Origin: an uncultured Clostridia bacterium
Lineage (GTDB): Bacteria; Bacillota_A; Clostridia; Christensenellales; Aristaeellaceae
Length of the DNA stretch: 5,224 bases
Reading direction: 5' to 3'
Assembly (NCBI GenBank): GCA_946613955.1
Contig: CAMOGC010000121.1
Coordinates: forward strand, 1-5,224
Made by a program: the position numbers and the translations under genes. Positions 5,061-5,224 of this stretch are shown one piece after another (positions within the stretch are counted from its first letter, which is position 1; the number at the start of each line of letters is the position of its first letter). The notes below the pieces were generated by a model. The model worked only from the letters and a program-made list of their open reading frames with translations. It had not been told where the DNA came from and searched no databases.

Positions 5061-5089
5061 TTGCAAGTGCATGGACCCCTGAGTATAAT
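5061..5089 (+). promoter_or_regulatory. Near-consensus sigma-A promoter
   Basis: TTGCAA (5061-5066, 4/6) and a perfect TATAAT (5084-5089) are separated by 17 bp. Transcription would start near 5096, leaving about 44 nt before the ATG at 5140. This gives the next gene its own start separate from ansA. Confidence 0.8.
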
Positions 5090-5139
5090 CTCGATGAAAT
5101 GCAGGATCAGAAACGATTAAAACTGGAGGGAAATAATCT

Positions 5140-5224
5140 ATGCTGAAGTTTCTTAAAAACAACTGGTTTCTGTTCAGCATGATTCTGGGAATCCTGTTGG
5201 GTATCGCGGTGGGCATGGTCTGGC
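5140..5224 (+). CDS. N-terminus of a membrane transporter, probably dicarboxylate/amino acid:cation symporter (partial)
   Basis: ATG 5140 follows GGAGGG (5125-5130) by 9 nt. Only 28 codons are in the window. They encode a short basic, aromatic head (MLKFLKNNWFLF) followed by a hydrophobic helix with repeated small residues (ILGILLGIAVGMVW, 15-28). This head-plus-GILLGI pattern is typical of the first helix of DAACS/SDF-type glutamate-aspartate and dicarboxylate symporters. The neighbouring asparaginase makes an aspartate carrier sensible. Other multi-pass transporters begin similarly, so the family call is tentative. Confidence 0.55.
   Translation, partial: MLKFLKNNWFLFSMILGILLGIAVGMVW

Overview
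The window looks like part of a GC-rich, low-His/Cys-coding Firmicutes genome, probably a gut-type Clostridia. The support is strong AGGAGG-type ribosome binding sites, sigma-A style promoters, a CapA-like cell-surface protein, a Cthe_2159-type secreted beta-helix protein and a type I asparaginase. The taxonomic call is inference; no rRNA or marker gene is present.

Left part (1-2528, + strand). A good extended -10 promoter (3-31) precedes a 38-aa single-span membrane protein (94-210). Three 37-bp imperfect tandem repeats begin at that gene's stop codon. They lead into a membrane-anchored CapA/PGA_cap-fold protein (333-1640) that has lost nearly all of the family's usual metal-binding residues. 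A hairpin-rich spacer follows, then a secreted Cthe_2159/DUF4353-type carbohydrate-binding protein (1773-2528) that stops before the usual C-terminal half of the family. No clear second promoter was seen, so these three genes may form one envelope-related operon.

Middle (2514-3743). The truncated gene ends exactly inside a roughly 163-bp element with nested inverted repeats, MITE-like, with no open frame of its own. Convergent to it, on the - strand, is a 286-aa MscS-family mechanosensitive channel (2703-3563). This gene has its own TTGACT-N17-TATAAT-like promoter (3715-3743). Between promoter and gene lies a leader of about 145 nt with a stable 5' hairpin and a textbook intrinsic terminator (11-bp perfect stem plus seven U). 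This is the layout of a transcription attenuator or riboswitch, but I do not recognise the class.

Right part (3854-5224, + strand). A complete type I (cytoplasmic) L-asparaginase, ansA, is followed by a hairpin and a regulatory region with 11-bp-spaced direct repeats, a dyad and a near-consensus promoter TTGCAA-N17-TATAAT. The first 28 codons of a membrane protein follow, most like the N-terminus of a dicarboxylate/amino acid:cation symporter. Asparagine-to-aspartate conversion next to a possible aspartate/dicarboxylate carrier is a plausible functional pairing, but the second gene is cut by the window edge.

The best candidates for something undescribed are the MscS leader with its terminator, the nested inverted-repeat element that ends the beta-helix gene, and the CapA-fold protein with a dismantled active site.
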